DNA from: Pseudomonadota bacterium
GTDB lineage: Bacteria > Pseudomonadota > Gammaproteobacteria > Pseudomonadales > Pseudomonadaceae
Direction: 5' to 3'
Length of the DNA: 23,043 nucleotides
NCBI GenBank assembly: GCA_023431055.1
Contig: JAEYXX010000160.1
Span: forward strand, 1-23,043
Each line of letters opens with the position of its first letter. Position 1 is the first letter of the stretch. The translations under genes were made by a program, and so were the position numbers. Under the pieces are notes generated by a model. That model had not been told where the DNA came from and ran no database searches. It saw nothing but the letters and a program-made list of their open reading frames with translations. Shown piece by piece: positions 16,017-22,859 of the stretch.

Positions 16017-16660
16017 TCAGCGCTGGTAATTCAGCGGGCGCTTCGCCGACTCCGGTAGCGCTAGGCCGCCAGCCAGGGCGATCAGGGCGATGACGATCAG
16101 GTAGTAGGCCGGCGACATGCGGTCGCCGGTCTGCTCGATCAGCCAGGTGGCGACCAGCGGTGCAGTGCCGCCGAAGATCGTATAGGCCAGGTTGTAGGTG
16201 AAGGCCGAGGCGGTGTAGCGCACCCGGGTAGGGAACTGCTCGGACAGCAGCACCGCCGTTACTACGCCACAGATCACCGCACCGACGGCCAGCAGCATGG
16301 CGCCCAGGGCTGAAGCCAGCAGGGTGCCCGAGGCCGCAAGGGTGAACGCCGGATACACCGCGACGATCAACGCCACCCCGGCGGTGAGGATGGTGCGCCG
16401 GCGGCCGACGCGATCCGAATAGCGCCCGACGAAGGGGCACAGCAGGGCGGCGAAGAACAGCGCGATCAGGCTGGCCAGCAGGGCGGTCGGCCGCGTGGCG
16501 CCGCCGACCACTTGCATGTAAGTGGTGAGATACGTGGTGAACATATAGAACGACAGCGCCGTGGCCGAGATGAACGCCGACAGGCACAGCACGGTGCCGC
16601 CATGCTCGCGCAGTGCAAGGTGGCCGGGCTGACCTGCTGGCCCGTGTGGATAGCATTCAT
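16017..16660 (-). pseudogene. Decayed MFS (MHS-type) transporter with internal deletion and frameshift
   Basis: The intact part (from about 16604 down to the stop at 16017) encodes only the C-terminal six-helix half of a metabolite:H+ symporter. It begins LREHGGTVLCLSAF and includes the MFS loop GRYSDRVGRRR. A good start region survives upstream: AGGAG-type ribosome-binding site, then ATG 16660 (MNAIHTGQQVSPA). This is in a different frame from the C-terminal half and only about 20 codons away, where a full gene would have roughly 200 more codons of N-terminal half. The simplest reading is an out-of-frame internal deletion. A short internal GTG start at 16592 could still give a 191-aa fragment, unlikely to transport. 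The substrate cannot be told. Confidence 0.8.
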
Positions 16661-16761
16661 GCGACGCTCCTGATCCCTGATTTAGACGGCTTCAGGCAGG
16701 GTACGGAGAGCGCGGCAGGGGGAAGGCTTCGCAGGCGACGATGGCGTTGCCGTGAGCGACC

Positions 16762-17673
16762 TCAGCCCTGGGGAAACTGCGCCGGGTCGGAGAAGCAGGT
16801 GCGCAGGTGATCGAACACCAGGCGCACCCTTGGCGGCACCGGGCCTTGCTGCGGGCGATAGATAAACAACTGCCAGGGATCGGGTGCCTGCTCGGTCAGC
16901 ACCGCCTGCAGTCGGCCGCTCTCCAGGTAGGGCTGCGCCAGGTAGGCGGGCAACTGGCCGTAGGCCAGGCCGGCGAGCACGGCCTCCAGCTCGGCTTCGG
17001 GGTCGTCGCATACCAACGCTGGCGCAGGTGGATGCAGGCTGGGGCCGTGGGCGAAGGTCCACGGCCAGGGACGGCCGGTCTTGCGGTCGATCAGCACCGA
17101 GAGCGGCCGCTGCTGCAATTCATCGAGATCACTTGGTTCGCCAGTGGCAGTGATCAGCTCGGGCGCAGCCACCACCAGCAACGGTACCGGCGCCAGGGCG
17201 CGCGCGACGTAGCGGCTATCACGCAGAAAGCCGACGCGGATACCGATGTCGATCTGCGCCTCCACCGCGTCGGTGATCTCGTCCTCCAGCCGCAGGTTCA
17301 GCACCAGTTGCGGGTGCTGCTTGAGTAAGGGCTGCAGAAAACCCACCAGAAAGCGTTTTCCGATGGCCTGCGGCGCGGTGATGCCGATGCGCCCGGCGAT
17401 GACCGATTCGCCCTCGGCGCGGTGGCCGCGAAACAGCGCATCGAAGTCCTCCAGCATCTGCCGGGCGCGCACCGCGTAGGCCTCGCCGAAGGCGGTGATA
17501 TGCACCTGGCGGGTGTTGCGGTGAAACAGAATCTCGCCGAGTTCCTCTTCCAGCGCCTTGATCGCACGGGTCACCGCCTGCGGTGAAACCCCCAGGCGAG
17601 TCGCTGCCTCGCGGAAATTGCTGCAGTCGGCTGCGCTGCAGAAGATGCGGATCATCTCCATGCGGTTGAGCAT
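16762..17673 (-). CDS. LysR-family transcriptional regulator
   Basis: A 303-aa protein with an N-terminal winged helix-turn-helix (about 4-62; FREAATRLGVSPQAVTRAIKALEEELGE and FHRNTRQVHIT) and a C-terminal effector-binding domain of the CrgA/AphB-like branch. It is divergent from an SDR gene with 140 bp between starts, the classical LysR layout. A 19-bp palindrome near its own start (17689-17707) is a candidate binding site. The likely target is the divergent SDR gene. The decayed transporter on its 3' side might once have belonged to the same pathway. The inducer is unknown. Confidence 0.93.
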   Translation of the reverse strand: MLNRMEMIRIFCSAADCSNFREAATRLGVSPQAVTRAIKALEEELGEILFHRNTRQVHITAFGEAYAVRARQMLEDFDALFRGHRAEGESVIAGRIGITAPQAIGKRFLVGFLQPLLKQHPQLVLNLRLEDEITDAVEAQIDIGIRVGFLRDSRYVARALAPVPLLVVAAPELITATGEPSDLDELQQRPLSVLIDRKTGRPWPWTFAHGPSLHPPAPALVCDDPEAELEAVLAGLAYGQLPAYLAQPYLESGRLQAVLTEQAPDPWQLFIYRPQQGPVPPRVRLVFDHLRTCFSDPAQFPQG

Positions 17674-17688
17674 GTCGGGGCGCCTCTG

Positions 17689-17707
17689 TATTCCAGAATG
17701 TGGAATA
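17689..17707. promoter_or_regulatory. Candidate LysR operator palindrome
   Basis: TATTCCA (17689-17695) and TGGAATA (17701-17707) form a perfect dyad with a 5-nt centre and contain the T-N11-A pattern typical of LysR-type binding sites. It lies 16 bp before the lysR-type start and about 106 bp before the divergent SDR start. Confidence 0.55.
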
Positions 17708-17813
17708 GCCTAATCCAAACTCTTCCATTCATTGAAACTTAAATCGCCTCTAATGTGAGGCTATGTCCAGCGAGCGACGCCGGGCACTCAACGAATCGAT
17801 AGAGGGCATCACC

Positions 17814-18557
17814 ATGAGCAACAATATTTCTGGCAAGGTCGTGGTCATCACCGGCGCCAGCAGCGGCCTGGGCGAAGCCACCGCCCGTCATCTGAGCAAG
17901 CTGGGCGCCAAGGTGGTGCTGGCCGCACGGCGCAAACAGCGTCTCGAGCAACTGGTCAGCGAGCTGGTCGCCGCTGGTGGCGAGGCTGTGGCCTACACCA
18001 CCGACGTGACCCGCGCCGATGAGGTCAAGGCGCTGATCCAGGGCGCACTGGACAGCTTCGGCCGCGTCGACGTGCTGATCAACAACGCCGGCCTGATGTC
18101 CATCGCACCGATGAGCGATGTGCGCGTCGACGAGTGGGAGCGCATGATCGACATCAACATCAAGGGCGTGCTGTACGGCATCGCCGCGGCGCTGCCGGTA
18201 TTCCAGCAACAGAACGCCGGGCATTTCATCAACATCGCTTCGGTGGCCGGGATCAAGGTGTTCAGCCCGGGTGGCACCGTCTACAGCGGCACCAAGTTCG
18301 CCGTACGCGCCATCTCCGAAGGGTTGCGTCATGAGGTCGGCGGCAGCATCCGCACTACCACCATCGAGCCCGGCGCGGTGGATTCGGAGCTGAAGTTCGG
18401 CAGCTCGCACCAGCAGAGCCGCGATTTCGTCGTCGACTTCTACAAGCAGGCGATCCCGGCGGAATCGGTGGCGCGCGCCATCGCCTACGCCATCGAGCAA
18501 CCTGCCGACGTCGACATCAACGAGATCGTCCTGCGTCCGACCACGCAGGAGTTCTGA
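17814..18557 (+). CDS. Classical short-chain dehydrogenase/reductase
   Basis: A 247-aa SDR from ATG 17814, with AGAGGG 7 nt upstream; the longer start at 17763 is less likely. It has the cofactor loop TGASSGLG (13-20), NNAG (90-93) and the catalytic triad S143, Y157 and K161 (YSGTK). The arginines at 39-40 after the second strand (AARRKQR) suggest NADP(H) preference. The EF-rich tail without an intimin-like extension fits cytosolic oxidoreductases acting on alcohols or ketones. The substrate is unknown. It is divergent from the LysR regulator and ends at a strong terminator. Confidence 0.93.
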   Translation: MSNNISGKVVVITGASSGLGEATARHLSKLGAKVVLAARRKQRLEQLVSELVAAGGEAVAYTTDVTRADEVKALIQGALDSFGRVDVLINNAGLMSIAPMSDVRVDEWERMIDINIKGVLYGIAAALPVFQQQNAGHFINIASVAGIKVFSPGGTVYSGTKFAVRAISEGLRHEVGGSIRTTTIEPGAVDSELKFGSSHQQSRDFVVDFYKQAIPAESVARAIAYAIEQPADVDINEIVLRPTTQEF

Positions 18558-18574
18558 TCCACAACCGCTGTTGC

Positions 18575-18623
18575 AGGCGCTTGCGATGCTGGTTCAGCCG
18601 GGCCAGCATGCGGGCGCCTTTTT
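18575..18623 (+). terminator. Intrinsic terminator (two-part stem plus T-run)
   Basis: An outer stem AGGCGC (18575-18580) with GCGCCT (18614-18619) encloses an inner perfect 7-bp stem ATGCTGG/CCAGCAT. The outer arm runs directly into five Ts (18619-18623). It lies 18 nt past the SDR stop and ends only 17 nt before the next start codon. Confidence 0.75.
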
Positions 18624-18640
18624 CGCTTTCAGGAGCCTGC

Positions 18641-19210
18641 ATGAGCGCCTCTATCCGTCCCGTCGACCTGACCAAGGCCTATCGTCTGCTCAACCACGGT
18701 CCCACCGTGCTGGTGTCGGCGCGTCATCAGGCTGTGGATAACGTCATGGCGGCAGCCTGGTGCTGCGCCCTGGATTTCGATCCGCCGAAGCTTACCGTGG
18801 TGATCGACAAAGCCACCCGCACCCGCGCGCTGATCGAGGGCAGCGGCCTGTTCGCCATCCAGGTACCGACCGTGGCGCAACTGCAGCTGACCCAGGCGGT
18901 GGGCAACGCCAGCCTGACCGATGATCCGGCGAAGCTGGCGCATGCCGGGGTCGAGTTGTTCGAGATGCCAGGCCACGATGTGCCGCTGGTGGCGGGCTGC
19001 TCGGCCTGGCTGGTCTGCCGGCTGCTCGATGAGCCGCACAACCAGCAGGCCTATGATCTGTTCATTGGCGAGGTGATTGCGGCCTGGGCGGACGAGCGCG
19101 TGTTTCGCGACGGTCGCTGGCATTTCGAGACGGCCGACCCGAGCCTGCGCAGCCTGCATCACGTGGCGGGCGGGCACTATTACGCGATTGGTGAGGCGTT
19201 GAAGGCCTGA
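18641..19210 (+). CDS. Flavin reductase-like FMN-binding split-barrel protein
   Basis: A 189-aa protein from ATG 18641, preceded by AGGAG at 18631-18635. The sequence has the flavin-reductase domain order: a leading RLLNHGPTVLVSARH strand pair, the DNVMAAAWCCALDFDPPKLTVVI block, the RTRALIEGSGLFAIQVPT segment and a C-terminal LHHVAGGHYYAIGE. Family members bind FMN or FAD and either supply reduced flavin to a monooxygenase or reduce small molecules with NAD(P)H. No partner monooxygenase is next to it. It converges with the LysE-type exporter (12 bp between stops). Family likely, reaction unknown. Confidence 0.88.
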   Translation: MSASIRPVDLTKAYRLLNHGPTVLVSARHQAVDNVMAAAWCCALDFDPPKLTVVIDKATRTRALIEGSGLFAIQVPTVAQLQLTQAVGNASLTDDPAKLAHAGVELFEMPGHDVPLVAGCSAWLVCRLLDEPHNQQAYDLFIGEVIAAWADERVFRDGRWHFETADPSLRSLHHVAGGHYYAIGEALKA

Positions 19211-19222
19211 TGCCGGGCGTGC

Positions 19223-19834
19223 TTAGCGCGCCAGCGGTAGCGCCACGCCGATCAGCACGAAGAGCACGCCGCAACTGCGATTGAAGGTGCGGCCGCCGCG
19301 CTGCAGCCAGGGCCGTACGCGGAAGGCCAGCAGCGCCAGCAGCAATTCGACGAGAAATTCGACCACGGCGAAGGTCGCGGCCATCACCACGAACTGCACG
19401 GCCAGGCCGCGCTGTGGGTCGAGGAACAGCGGCAGGAAGGCGCCGTAGAACAGGATCACCTTGGGATTGGACAACGCCGACAGCAGGCCCTGGCGAAACA
19501 GCCGGCCGGCGCCGGGGCGGGTGCCGCTGTCGGTCAGGGTCAGGTTCATCGGCGGCGAGCGCCACAGCTGCACGCCCAGCCAGATCAGGTAGGCGCCGCC
19601 GATCCACTTGAGCGCCAGCAGCGCGTTGGGCGCGGTCTTGAGCAGGGCGCTGAGGCCGAACATGGCCAGGGCGATCAAGGTGCTGAAGCCGACCACGCCG
19701 CCAAGGATGGTGGCCAACGCCATGCGCGCGCCGTACAGCCCGCCGTGGGTCAGCGCCAGCAGGCTGTTGGGGCCGGGCGTCAGCGCCAGGCCGAGGGTGG
19801 CGATGAAGTAGACGAGCCAGAGTTCTAGGGCCAT
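19223..19834 (-). CDS. LysE/RhtB-family amino acid exporter
   Basis: A 203-aa inner-membrane protein with about six hydrophobic helices and the family motif GPNSLLALTHGGLYGAR near the N-terminus (about 21-37). An AGGAG ribosome-binding site lies 6 nt before ATG 19834. LysE/RhtB proteins export amino acids or derivatives using the proton gradient. It is divergent from a GlxA-type regulator with 94 bp between starts, so that regulator probably controls it. The substrate cannot be told from sequence. Confidence 0.92.
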   Translation of the reverse strand: MALELWLVYFIATLGLALTPGPNSLLALTHGGLYGARMALATILGGVVGFSTLIALAMFGLSALLKTAPNALLALKWIGGAYLIWLGVQLWRSPPMNLTLTDSGTRPGAGRLFRQGLLSALSNPKVILFYGAFLPLFLDPQRGLAVQFVVMAATFAVVEFLVELLLALLAFRVRPWLQRGGRTFNRSCGVLFVLIGVALPLAR

Positions 19835-19889
19835 GCGGGTCTCCTGTTTGGGCGTGGCCAGTCTAGTCAGCGGCAGGTACTTGAATAAG

Positions 19890-19925
19890 GTAGATTCTGG
19901 CTATCTAGCAGTTGATTCTGGACAT
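19890..19925. promoter_or_regulatory. Direct repeat with 21-bp spacing, candidate AraC/GlxA-type operator
   Basis: GTAGATTCTGGCTAT (19890-19904) and GTTGATTCTGGACAT (19911-19925) agree at 12 of 15 positions and start 21 bp apart, two helical turns. AraC-type regulators typically bind such same-face direct repeats. The pair sits between lysE and the GlxA-type regulator and ends 3 bp before the latter's ATG. Confidence 0.5.
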
Positions 19926-19928
19926 AAC

Positions 19929-20909
19929 ATGGCCGAAAGCCCCGATCTGCGTTTTCTCCTGCTGCCCCTGCCGGAGTTCGCCCTGCTGCCGTTTGGTGGT
20001 TTTCTCGACAAGTTGCGTTTTAGCGCCGACGACGAGGACTACAGCCGCCAGCGTTACTGCACCTGGACGATTCTCGGCCTGCAACCAGGGCATGTGCTGT
20101 CCAGCAGCGGTGCTGCGCTGCGTATCGAGGCTACACCCGAGCAACTCGATCTGGCTGACTTCGACTATCTGGTGCTGTTCGGCGGGCGTAACGCGCAGGC
20201 CACCGCCGCGCTGGCGCCGACCTATCAGCAGCTGCTGCGTCGCGCAGCTCGCGCTGGGGTGAAGCTGGTGGCGATCGACAATGCCAGCTTCCTGCTCGCC
20301 GCCTGCGGCCTGCTTGACGGTTATCGGGTGGCGGTGCACTGGCGCCATGAAGCGGAATTTCGCGCCAGCTTTCCGCAGCTGCGCCTGGCTCGCGAGCGTC
20401 TGTATTGCCTTGATGGTGCGCGGATTTCCTGCGCCGGCGGCACCGCAGCCATCGATCTGGCGGTGGAGCTGCTGGCTCAGGGCAGCGGCCGGGCACGGGC
20501 GCTCAAGGGCTTGGCCGATATGCTGGTGGACGAAACGCGCAGCGGCCAGCACGCGCTGCGCTCGTTGCATACGACATCGAGCGGCGAGCGCCATGTAGAC
20601 CGCGCCATCGCCCTGATGCGCCACGGCCTGGCCAGCGCTGACGGCATCGAGCAGTTGGCGGCCAGTGTCGGCATCAGCCGCCGTCAGCTCGATCGCCTGT
20701 TTCAGGCCAGCCAGGGCATGAGCGCGCGCGAATACTGGAACGAACTGCGCCTGCAGCACGTGCGCTGGCGCCTGCTCAACTCCAGCCACAGCCTGGCGCA
20801 GCTTGCCGACGAGATCGGCGTCAGCGATGCCAGCCACCTGGGCAAGTTGTTTCGCCAGCGCTTTGGTATGGCGCCCGGCACCTTCCGTCGTCAGGGTGGC
20901 GCGTTGTAG
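19929..20909 (+). CDS. GlxA-type AraC-family regulator (DJ-1/PfpI domain plus AraC HTH)
   Basis: A 326-aa protein from ATG 19929. The N-terminal class I glutamine-amidotransferase-like domain (about 8-185) shows LVLFGGRNAQ, the elbow IDNASFLLAACGLL, HWRHE (137-141) and the SCAGGTAAIDLAVELL strand. At the elbow, where enzymes carry a nucleophilic cysteine, this protein has Asn118, so it is a sensor rather than an enzyme. The AraC double HTH spans about 225-322. Relatives (GbdR, CdhR, ArgR type) sense amino acid or quaternary amine metabolites and activate catabolic or transport genes. The divergent LysE exporter is the obvious target. The stop codon TAG lies inside a REP sequence. Confidence 0.92.
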   Translation: MAESPDLRFLLLPLPEFALLPFGGFLDKLRFSADDEDYSRQRYCTWTILGLQPGHVLSSSGAALRIEATPEQLDLADFDYLVLFGGRNAQATAALAPTYQQLLRRAARAGVKLVAIDNASFLLAACGLLDGYRVAVHWRHEAEFRASFPQLRLARERLYCLDGARISCAGGTAAIDLAVELLAQGSGRARALKGLADMLVDETRSGQHALRSLHTTSSGERHVDRAIALMRHGLASADGIEQLAASVGISRRQLDRLFQASQGMSAREYWNELRLQHVRWRLLNSSHSLAQLADEIGVSDASHLGKLFRQRFGMAPGTFRRQGGAL

Positions 20910-20998
20910 GAGCCGCGCCTCGCGGCGAATGTGGCGGGCAACGCCGTTATCGCGGTATGGCCGCAATCGCTTCGCGCCTGGGCGGCGCGCCTACGGAA
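20906..20998. repeat. REP pair, GTAGGAGCC family, between convergent genes
   Basis: GTAGGAGCCGCGCCTCGCGG begins at 20906 and includes the stop codon of the upstream regulator. An oppositely oriented, more diverged copy ends at about 20998 (reverse strand head CGTAGGCGCGCCG). The same family recurs at 22785-22859. It fills the gap between two convergent genes. Confidence 0.7.
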
Positions 20999-21022
20999 CA
21001 GGGATGACAGCGGCAGAGAGAA

Positions 21023-22678
21023 TCATGACTCGATATCGGGATACCAGCGCGGCGTATACACCCACTCGCCGCCATCGGCGCGGGGGAAGCGGCGGGTCTG
21101 GCTGGAGCCGATGATCACCAGGGTGCGCATGTCGACCAGCTCCGGCGTCAGCTCGCCGAGAGTGAGGCTGCGCAGGGCTTCGGCGGGGCGGCCGATATCA
21201 CGGCCAAGTACCACCAGGGTTTCCGGCGCGCGGTGCTGGCGCAGCAAGTCGAGCGCGCGGCCAAGTTGCCAGGGGCGGGATTTGGAAATCGGGTTGTAGA
21301 AGGCCATGGCCAGGTCGGCGATGGCGGCATGCGCCAGGCGCTTTTCGATCACCGCCCAGGGCTTGAGGTTGTCCGACAGGGAAATCAGGCAGAAGTCGTG
21401 GCCCAGCGGCGCGCCGGCCTTGGCAGCCGTGGCCAGGGCGGCGGACACGCCCGGCAGCACTTCCAGCTCGACGCCGTGCCAGGCCTCGCTCTGCGGGCTT
21501 TCCAACGCCTCCATCACCGCGGCGGCCATGGCGAACACGCCGGGATCGCCCGAGGAGATCATCACCACCCGGCGGCCCGTGGCGGCCAGTTCGAAGGCAT
21601 GGGCGGCGCGCTGCAGCTCCTCGCGGTTGTCGCTGGGGTGCAGGCATTGATCGGCGCGCAGCGGGCCGGCCATCTTCACGTAGGTGTCGTAGCCGAGCAG
21701 GTCTTCGGCTTCGTCCAGGGCGCGGCGCACGGCGGGGGTCATATGCTCGGCGGCGCCAGGGCCGAGGCCGACCACGCTGAGGCGACCACGGCGCTGGCCG
21801 AGGCGTTCGATATCCAGCGGCTGTTCACTCAGCAGCAGGCGCAGGCCGTCGCCGACATGGTGCTCGGGCGGTAGCTCGGATGTGCTGTGGATAAAGCGCA
21901 GTGGCAGCTTCAACTCGGCGGCGGTGGCGTGCAGTTCGGCGTTGGCCATCCAGCTTTTGTCCGCCAGCAGCACGGCCAGCGCTTGTGGCGCCAGGCTGGT
22001 GGTGCTTAGTGCTTGCTGCAGTCGAGCCGGCAGGTCGGCGCTGGGCTGCTCGATCAGCACGGCGACGCTGCGCGGGTGGATCAGCAGTTCATCGGGCTGC
22101 GCCGGGCGGGCCTCGGGGGTGATATGGATAACCCGGCTGGCGGCGTTATCCACAGGCAGTTGCGCGCTTTCCAGCCAGGGCGCCTGGCCTTCGATACGCA
22201 CTGTTTCGCCGCCGAGCAGGTCGCTGACGAAGCGCTTACCTTGCTGCAGATCGGCCAGCGCATAGCCGGCAGGCGGCTCCAGCAGGCAGGTGCCGAAGCG
22301 CAACTCGCCGCTGGTGGTGATGGCCGGTGCCACCCCCAGGTGCGCGGCGATCTCGCGGGCCAGGCGGTTGACCCCTGCCAGGCCGCCGAGCAGCGGCACC
22401 ACCGCGCTGCCATCCTCGGCCAGGGCCAGCACTGGCGGCTCGGCGCCCTTCTCTGCCAACAGCGCGGCCAGGCTGCGGATGACGATGCCGGCGGCGCAAA
22501 GCACCACCAGCGGTTGGCCGGCGCGATACAGGGCGCGCAGGTGCTCGCCGAACTCGTCGTAGTGGTGTTCAGCGCCATCGGCGCGCCCGCGCAGGCCATG
22601 GATCACGGCCTGTGGATAAAGCGCCTTGAGGCGTTGTGCAGTGGCCAGCGCGCTGGCGCCGAGGATGACGATGTTCAT
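21023..22678 (-). CDS. cobJ: CbiG-CobJ fusion, precorrin-3B C17-methyltransferase
   Basis: A 551-aa two-part protein. Residues 1-290 are CbiG-like (GASALATAQRL, VLCAAGIVIRSLAALL, VVPLLGGLAGVNRLAREIA, then a C-terminal CbiG/CobE-like segment around 200-265). Residues 298-551 are a tetrapyrrole methyltransferase with GLGPG (304-308), SSGDPGVFAM (375-384), LPGVSA (408-413) and AFYNPISKSR. CobJ methylates C-17 and contracts the ring in the aerobic pathway. CbiG opens the ring-A lactone in the anaerobic pathway. Such fusions are known in pseudomonads. The start MNIVILG (22678) has AGGA 8 nt upstream; the longer frame to 22705 would translate a REP hairpin. It stands alone on the - strand, 13.5 kb from cobF. 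Confidence 0.95.
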   Translation of the reverse strand: MNIVILGASALATAQRLKALYPQAVIHGLRGRADGAEHHYDEFGEHLRALYRAGQPLVVLCAAGIVIRSLAALLAEKGAEPPVLALAEDGSAVVPLLGGLAGVNRLAREIAAHLGVAPAITTSGELRFGTCLLEPPAGYALADLQQGKRFVSDLLGGETVRIEGQAPWLESAQLPVDNAASRVIHITPEARPAQPDELLIHPRSVAVLIEQPSADLPARLQQALSTTSLAPQALAVLLADKSWMANAELHATAAELKLPLRFIHSTSELPPEHHVGDGLRLLLSEQPLDIERLGQRRGRLSVVGLGPGAAEHMTPAVRRALDEAEDLLGYDTYVKMAGPLRADQCLHPSDNREELQRAAHAFELAATGRRVVMISSGDPGVFAMAAAVMEALESPQSEAWHGVELEVLPGVSAALATAAKAGAPLGHDFCLISLSDNLKPWAVIEKRLAHAAIADLAMAFYNPISKSRPWQLGRALDLLRQHRAPETLVVLGRDIGRPAEALRSLTLGELTPELVDMRTLVIIGSSQTRRFPRADGGEWVYTPRWYPDIES

Positions 22679-22690
22679 GCGATAAATCCT

Positions 22691-22742
22691 GTAGCCCGGA
22701 TGCAATCCGGGGAATGGGTTTCCCGGATTGCATCCGGGCTAC
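22691..22742. repeat. Perfect 21-bp REP hairpin just upstream of cobJ
   Basis: The arms 22691-22711 (GTAGCCCGGATGCAATCCGG plus G) and 22722-22742 are exact reverse complements with a 10-nt loop. The left edge touches the AGGA ribosome-binding site of the cobJ gene, so the hairpin would lie in the mRNA leader if transcription starts upstream of it. Confidence 0.9.
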
Positions 22743-22784
22743 GAACGAATGAATGTGAAAGCGGTTTACCCGGTCTTGTCCTGT

Positions 22785-22859
22785 AGGAGCCACGCCCCGG
22801 GGCGAAGCTTATTAGGTGTGCCGCCAGTTAGACCGTCTTCGCCGCGTGGCGCGGCTCCT
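22785..22859. repeat. Inverted REP pair, GTAGGAGCC family
   Basis: AGGAGCCACGCCCCGGGGCG begins at 22785 and its inverted partner (CTTCGCCGCG...GGCTCCT) covers 22837-22859, separated by about 29 nt. Same family as 20906-20998. Confidence 0.75.

Noticed and set aside
16466..16660. Separate 64-aa protein starting MNAIHTGQQ
   Set aside because: Its start is real-looking but belongs to the broken MFS gene; the rest of the frame is Cys/Arg-rich out-of-frame sequence.
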